Origin: Mactromeris polynyma
Lineage: Eukaryota > Mollusca > Bivalvia > Venerida > Mactridae
Direction of reading: 5' to 3'
Length of the DNA: 64,000 nucleotides
Assembly (NCBI GenBank): GCA_032209605.1
Contig: JASFXZ010000035.1
Span: forward strand, 6,115,748 to 6,179,747
The notes under the pieces are model-generated. The model did no database searches. It had not been told where the DNA came from and saw only the letters and a list, made by a program, of their open reading frames with translations. This document shows positions 58,563 through 64,000 of the stretch, in pieces; position 1 is the first letter of the stretch; every line of letters starts with the position of its first letter. The position numbers and the translations under genes were made by a program.

Positions 58563-59483
58563 GCCTCGGTCACAAATCACCCGGCCGCCGGCCGATGCGT
58601 CCGATCTCTAGGCATCGGACGGACTGTACACGTCGGAGCCGGTCGCCGTCCGATGAGTGGCACTGAAGCTTGGACAAAAGGGCGCCGGCCGATGATCGGC
58701 CGGCAATCGGACAGTTCGGGAAAACGTTTGGGTGGAGCATCGGGTTATTAATCGGACGGCGGCCGGCCGATCATCGGTCGGCTATCGCCCGGGTATCGTC
58801 CGAGCGCCGCAAGGATGCCGGAAAATTTAAATGAATCGTACGATGTCCGGACGGCAATCTGGTGGGCATCAGCCGGGCGCCGGCCGCACTCCGCGAGGTG
58901 ACTGTTGCGCGCCGACTGGTAAATGGTATATAAATACAATATAAATCCCAGAGAATAGCGAGGCTGAGGGAGAGTCTCTGGTCGTGAAACGACTTTCCTT
59001 CTCGGCATCTTGACTGGAAATGAGAAGCTGAAGATGCAGGGCGGGACCTACCTACCCACGTGATCTGCAAAGAACTGGTCGGAGTCCTTCGGTCTCCGGG
59101 CGGACACCTGACGGGCACCGTCCGGCGTCCGTCAGTCATCGGACGGAGGCCGTCCGGCGATCGGACGGTCGCCGGCCGATTTAAATGTCGCTTAGCCACA
59201 CCTTTATTTTTATCGGCGCATGTACAATGGCCCCGATGTCGGGCGATCTCCGGGCGATCTCCGTGCGATGATCGTCCGATCTTGATCCGATATCAGCACG
59301 ATTCCTTCCCGGGCCCGACGTCGGGTAAAATTTTACGTGAGACTTAAAATTAGTCCGGCCGCCGCCCGACGCTCCAAAATGCCCCGATGTCCGTGCGATC
59401 ATCGGCCGGCCGCCGGCCCGATGAGCGAAAAAATACGTCGGCCGATCATCGGACGGCGGCCGGATTGGATTTGTGACCGAGGT
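58563..59483. mobile_element. GC-rich inverted-repeat element, about 920 bp
   Basis: The ends 'gcctcggtcacaaatc' and 'gatttgtgaccgaggt' are inverted with one mismatch. The uninterrupted site is seen in unit 3 ('ccgattatatcatcc' near 40998). The target duplication is ATTAT or, if the ends extend by one base, TTA, which would fit PIF/Harbinger. The interior is full of CCGATCATCGG and CGGCCG palindromes and undepleted CpG, in strong contrast to the AT-rich surroundings. The middle (58920-59060) is different and carries TATAAATA. No transposase. Open frames on both strands follow from the lack of A/T. Confidence 0.8.
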
Positions 59484-60037
59484 ATTATATCAGCCAATCG
59501 TACATAACCTGTTGTCCTTTTCTTTAATTAAAACAATGAAATCATACACTTAGTAAATCTTACCTGCCGTAACGATCACCTGTACATATCGTGACACTGT
59601 CTGTAAAGGCCAGGTTAAGATAGTTCCGCATACATTCTATCAAAATCATCTTTTTATAACGCGGTCAGCGGTCACCTTATTCTAGATCTAAATGCACTAT
59701 ACAACGGTCAGCGTCGGTAAAAAAGACAGTGACGTGTGACATTTAAAAGGTAGGAATTGACTGATGGCGGTAAAATGTGGGAATATGGCAATTAATTTGC
59801 CGACATTAGTTCAAGAGCGAACATTTTAACGGTAAAGCTTGAACAATTGAAGACCGATAGAAAATATTTTCGATTTCATCATACAACAAAATTAGGTGAG
59901 TGAACACACATTTGTACATCAAATTAGAAGGCGTTGTAATTAGGCAAGTAGAGGACACAGGCTATATCTATTACGGTGTACAAACACCCAGGGACAGACG
60001 GAACGATTTAAATATACCATTCTGTAATACATCACAA

Positions 60038-60109
60038 TCCGGTGTGGTCTAGTGGTTAGGATTCCTGGTTTTCACCCAGGCGGCCCGGGTTCGATTCCCG
60101 GCACCGGAA
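60038..60109 (+). tRNA. tRNA-Glu (TTC), duplicate
   Basis: Identical over all 72 bp to the copy at 41599-41670 although the flanks differ. Anticodon TTC, acceptor stem fully paired. The following T run is only five long (60113-60117). Confidence 0.96.
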
Positions 60110-60299
60110 CATATTTTTGACGAAATGTCACGTTAGTGCTATCACATTTTTTGGTAAATTTAGTCAGCATAATTGTGTTAAACAGACATCAGTATTGTCT
60201 TAAAGGCTACTTGTTTCGCAGGAAAAAACTGGTATATTGTAATTATGTTCTAATTAAAACAAACATTTTGCACTTAAAAGTAATCATTAATATCTTTGA

Positions 60300-62530
60300 A
60301 ACCACCACCACGGCAACAAAAACATCACCATCCCTATGGCAACAACACCACCACCACTATGGCAACAACACCACCTTCACTATTACAACAACATCACCAC
60401 CACTATGGCAACAACACCACCACCACTATTACAACAACATCACCACCACTATTACAACAACACCACCACCACTATGGCAACAACACCACCACCACTATTA
60501 CAACAACATCACCACCACTATGGCAACAACAACACCTTCACTATTACAACAACATCACCACCACTATGGCAACAACACCACCACCACTATTACAACAACA
60601 TCACCACCACTATGGCAACAACACCACCACCACTATTACAACAACATCACCACCACTATGGCAACAACACCACCACCACTATTACAACAACATCACCACC
60701 ACTATTACAACAACACCACCACCACTATTACAACAACACCACCACCACTATTACAACAACACCACCACCACTATTACAACAACACCACCACCACTATTAC
60801 AACAACACCACCACCACTATTACAACAACATCACCACCACTATGGCAACAACAACACATTCACCATTACATCAACATCACCATCACTATGACAATAGCAC
60901 CACATTCACCATTACATCAACATCACCATCACTATGACAACAACACCACCTTCACCATTACATCAACATCACCATCACTATGACAACAACACCACCTTCA
61001 CCATTACATCAACATCACCATCACTATGACAACAAAACCACCTTCACCATTACATCAACATCACCATCACTATGACAACAACACAACCTTCACCAGTACA
61101 TCAACATCACCACCACTATGGCAACAACACCACATTCACCATTATAACAACTACACCACCTTCACTATTACAATAACATCGCCATCACTATGACAACACA
61201 CCACCTTCACCATTACATCAACATAACCACCATTATGGCAACAACACCAACTTCACTATTACAACAACATCACCATCACTATGACAACAACACCATCTTC
61301 ACCATTACATCAACATCACCATCACTATGACAACAACACAACCTTCACCAGTACATCAACATCACTACCACTATGACAACAACATCACCTTCACCATTAC
61401 ATCAACATCACCATCACTATGACAACAACACAACCTTCACCAGTACATCAACATCACCTTCACTATTACAACAACATCACCATCACTATGACAACAACAC
61501 CACCTTCACCATTACATCAACATCACCATCACTATGACAACAACACAACCTTCACCAGTACATCAACATCACTACCACTATGACATCAACATCACTACCA
61601 CTATGGCAACAACACCACATTCACCATTATAACAACTACACCACCTTCACTATTACAACTACATCACCATCACTATGACAACAACACCACCTTCACCAGC
61701 ACATCAACATCACCACCACTATGGCAACAACACCACCTTCACTATTACAATAACATCGCCATCACTATGACAACAACACCACCTTCACCATTACATCAAC
61801 ACCACCACCACTATGGCATAAACACCACATTCACCATTATAACAACATCACCACCACTATGGCATCAACACCACATTCACCATTATAACAACATCACCAC
61901 CACTATGGCAACAACACCACATTCACCATTATAACAACATCACCACCACTATGGCAACAACACCACATTCACCATTACATCAACATCACCACCACTATGG
62001 CATCAACGCCACATTCACCATTATAACAACATCACCACCACTATGGCATCAACACCACATTCACCATTATAACAACATCACCACCACTATGGCAACAACA
62101 CCACATTCACCATTATAACAACATCACCACCACTATGGCATCAACGCCACATTCACCATTATAACAACATCACCACCACTATGGCATCAACACCACATTC
62201 ACCATTATAACAACATCACCACCACTATGACAACAACACCACATTCACCATTATAACAACATCACCACCACTATGGCAACAACACCACCTTCACCATTAT
62301 AACAACATCACCACCACTATGGCAACAACACCACCTTCACCATTATAACAACATCACCACCACTATGGCAACAACACCACATTCACCATTATAACAACAT
62401 CACCACCACTATGGCAACAACACCACCTTCACCATTATAACAACATCACCACCACTATGGCAACAACACCACATTCACCATTATAACAACATCACCACCA
62501 CTATGGCAACAACACCACCTTCACCAACAA
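60300..62530. repeat. C/A-rich satellite, 23-bp unit and 46-bp higher-order form
   Basis: The left part (60300-60840) repeats 'caccaccactattacaacaa' every 23 bp. Since 23 is not a multiple of three, each reading frame passes through Thr/Ile, Pro/Leu/Gln and His/Tyr/Asn blocks in turn, and all three frames stay open. The right part (about 61800-62520) repeats a 46-bp dimer, 'accattataacaacatcacc' plus 'accactatggcaacaacaccacattc'. The centre is a mixture. The frames of 213-251 codons here are not taken as genes. Confidence 0.93.
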
Positions 62531-62761
62531 CAACCACAGCGATATAAGCACAATTTATCATCGAGGTACCTCAAGATCTTCGATTCCTCTGTCAGTGTGA
62601 ACAGCATCTCTTTCCGACCCTTTGAGTTGTACCAAATAACATTCTCCATCGTTTTGACCAACAAATATGTGCTTGCAAGATAATAACATATATTTGTTAA
62701 AGTAATCGTGGTGTGTTAACGTATGTATATATACATGTACATGTATAATGTACATATTTAG

Positions 62762-62936
62762 TCGGACCTCGTTTATTCGACAACCTTTTATCCGAAGACT
62801 TGGTATAATCCGAAATAAATATCAGTTCCCGATGTATCTTAAGCACGTCGAATTGAAATGGGTTATTCGAAATCATGTTTTATTCGAAATAAAGTTTCGG
62901 ACCCGATGAATGCGGATGAACGATGTCCTACCGTAG
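62762..62936 (+). mobile_element. MITE family A, near-complete copy
   Basis: From 'gtcggacctcgtttattcga' to 'gatgaacgatgtcctaccgt' followed by AG. Outside the duplicated units, so an independent insertion. Confidence 0.7.
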
Positions 62937-63790
62937 TTAAATTGTATTTTGTTTCCACCATATGATAATAGTTCTTGCGCTGAGGTTGGGCGGCTCCTCG
63001 GTGTTCATGATCGGATTTATTTCGGATGCTAACCACCTCTCCCCTATGCACTAAGATGTTGAAATTAACTTTGCTGAATCTGAGTCAGGATATTTCCAAT
63101 ATTGAGTAAAATGGATTAGAAGTCTTACTGAGCCTTTTGTACACTTTTAGATTCACTTTCTCAGAGATTTTAATAGTGCGAATCTTAAATTGAGTGTCGG
63201 TTATTTGTTATGCATGTTATGTTTATGACCAATTCTCATCTTCAAATCTCATAAAAAAAATGGACGTGAAGAATACACATAACTATGTAAGCATTGTTGT
63301 ACATATCGGACACTCAAATATCTAAACTCAACGGAGTAACTTTTGACAACTGGAGTGGTTAGTTACACTTCCAGGCTTCGTTTGAAAGTTCATACATTTC
63401 TACATAAAATATTAAAAGCCCGTCCGGTTAGTTCAGGAAGTAGAACACATGAGTACACATATGTAGGTCGTAGGTTGGAAACCTGGGAGAAGTATATATG
63501 TTCTCCGTGCTAATTTAGTCAACCGATCATCGTACAAGTTGAAAAAAACGGTGTAAAACTACCAACGTATTCCTACAAGCATAAAAACTTGTTTTGTTAT
63601 TCTCAAGAATGTCGTATTGTATGCTTAATGAATATCACTATGTGTGATGGTAAAGTGTTTATTTATTATAGTGTCACCCCTACTTAAAGGGCCAGCCATT
63701 TCTGACTTATGAGACACCTTCCTTTACAGCACATTTACTTCCCGATTCATATTCTTTAATGCCAGACACCAGGCAGGTAGGCACACGGTT
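62937..63790. other. Right-edge intergenic DNA
   Basis: No gene recognised. A possible tRNA-SINE head ('ccggttagttcaggaag' then 'gtcgtaggttggaaacc') lies at 63422-63485. Confidence 0.4.
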
Positions 63791-63794
63791 ACCA

Positions 63795-63907
63795 TTATTT
63801 AACTAGCTGGCGGCTCACTAACCGGCCATATCAGAACGGACCTCTGCCGGGATTCGAACTTCGACCTCCCGCACCAAGGCGGATGCCTTAACTACTCGAC
63901 CAAGAGA
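63795..63907 (-). mobile_element. tRNA-derived SINE head at the right edge
   Basis: On the minus strand, 'tggtcgagtagttaaggc' (box A) and 'agttcgaatcccggc' (box B) resemble a Leu/Ser-type tRNA, but the rest does not fold as a complete tRNA. Confidence 0.55.
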
Positions 63908-64000
63908 GAATGTATGTTCTCAGAAAACACATAATAAAAACAATTGTATACAACTTACAGTTATTGGGTCATAATGGAATCTGAAGGTAGCCTGCACGTT

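Larger units (their letters stand above)
43655..60180 (+). repeat. Segmental duplication unit 4 (carries GST-4)
   Basis: Homology resumes at 'gtagtctcgtacataatgcg' and runs through GST-4, all three minisatellites, candidate gene B2 and the second tRNA-Glu. Units 2 and 4 share some intron variants against unit 3, and units 3 and 4 share others. Confidence 0.8.

Noticed and set aside
58539..59402. Several overlapping Arg/Pro-rich frames
   Set aside because: They come from GC-rich palindromic element DNA with few A/T-containing stops; no domain is visible.
60136..60983. His/Thr/Pro-rich frames of 213-251 codons
   Set aside because: They arise from a 23-bp C/A-rich repeat that has no stops in any frame; no supporting gene structure.

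Overview
The window is AT-rich animal genomic DNA, most likely from a mollusc and probably a bivalve. The evidence is spliced genes with GT/AG introns, a tandem family of sigma-class glutathione S-transferases (the family that also gave cephalopod S-crystallins), metazoan non-LTR and Ty3/gypsy retrotransposon remnants, many small inverted-repeat elements, tRNA-derived SINEs and several minisatellites. Nothing bacterial or viral was seen. The species cannot be fixed from sequence alone.

The core content is four complete five-exon sigma GST genes on the + strand: GST-1 (3398-11252), GST-2 (16377-20617), GST-3 (29399-33718) and GST-4 (44231-49408). Intron phases are the same in all four (1, 1, 0, 0). 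GST-1 is divergent, encodes 214 residues and lies in its own sequence context. GST-2, -3 and -4 encode 204 residues each, are very similar, and are carried on large segmental duplications that include promoter, introns, 3' UTR and several kilobases of downstream DNA. The approximate units are 15650-26486, 26245-41720 and 43655-60180.

Downstream of each recent GST the same order recurs: a 33-bp minisatellite, then copies of a 47-bp sequence, a 117-bp inverted-repeat element and, in units 3 and 4 only, two SINE heads, a 58-bp minisatellite, a candidate small spliced minus-strand gene and a tRNA-Glu(TTC) gene. The candidate gene keeps its exon lengths and splice phases in both copies, but its substitutions look unconstrained.

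The units differ by insertions that must post-date or distinguish the duplications. These are a hAT-like 715-bp element in unit 2, a 5'-truncated LINE on the minus strand at the unit 2/3 boundary, and a GC-rich element of about 920 bp with terminal inverted repeats in unit 4 (58563-59483). GST-3 has also lost 75 bp of core promoter. The right edge (60300-62530) is a C/A-rich satellite built on a 23-bp unit that becomes a 46-bp higher-order repeat; it has no stop codons in several frames.

The GSTs presumably provide cytosolic glutathione conjugation or prostaglandin-isomerase-like activity. The rest of the window is mostly repeat-driven.
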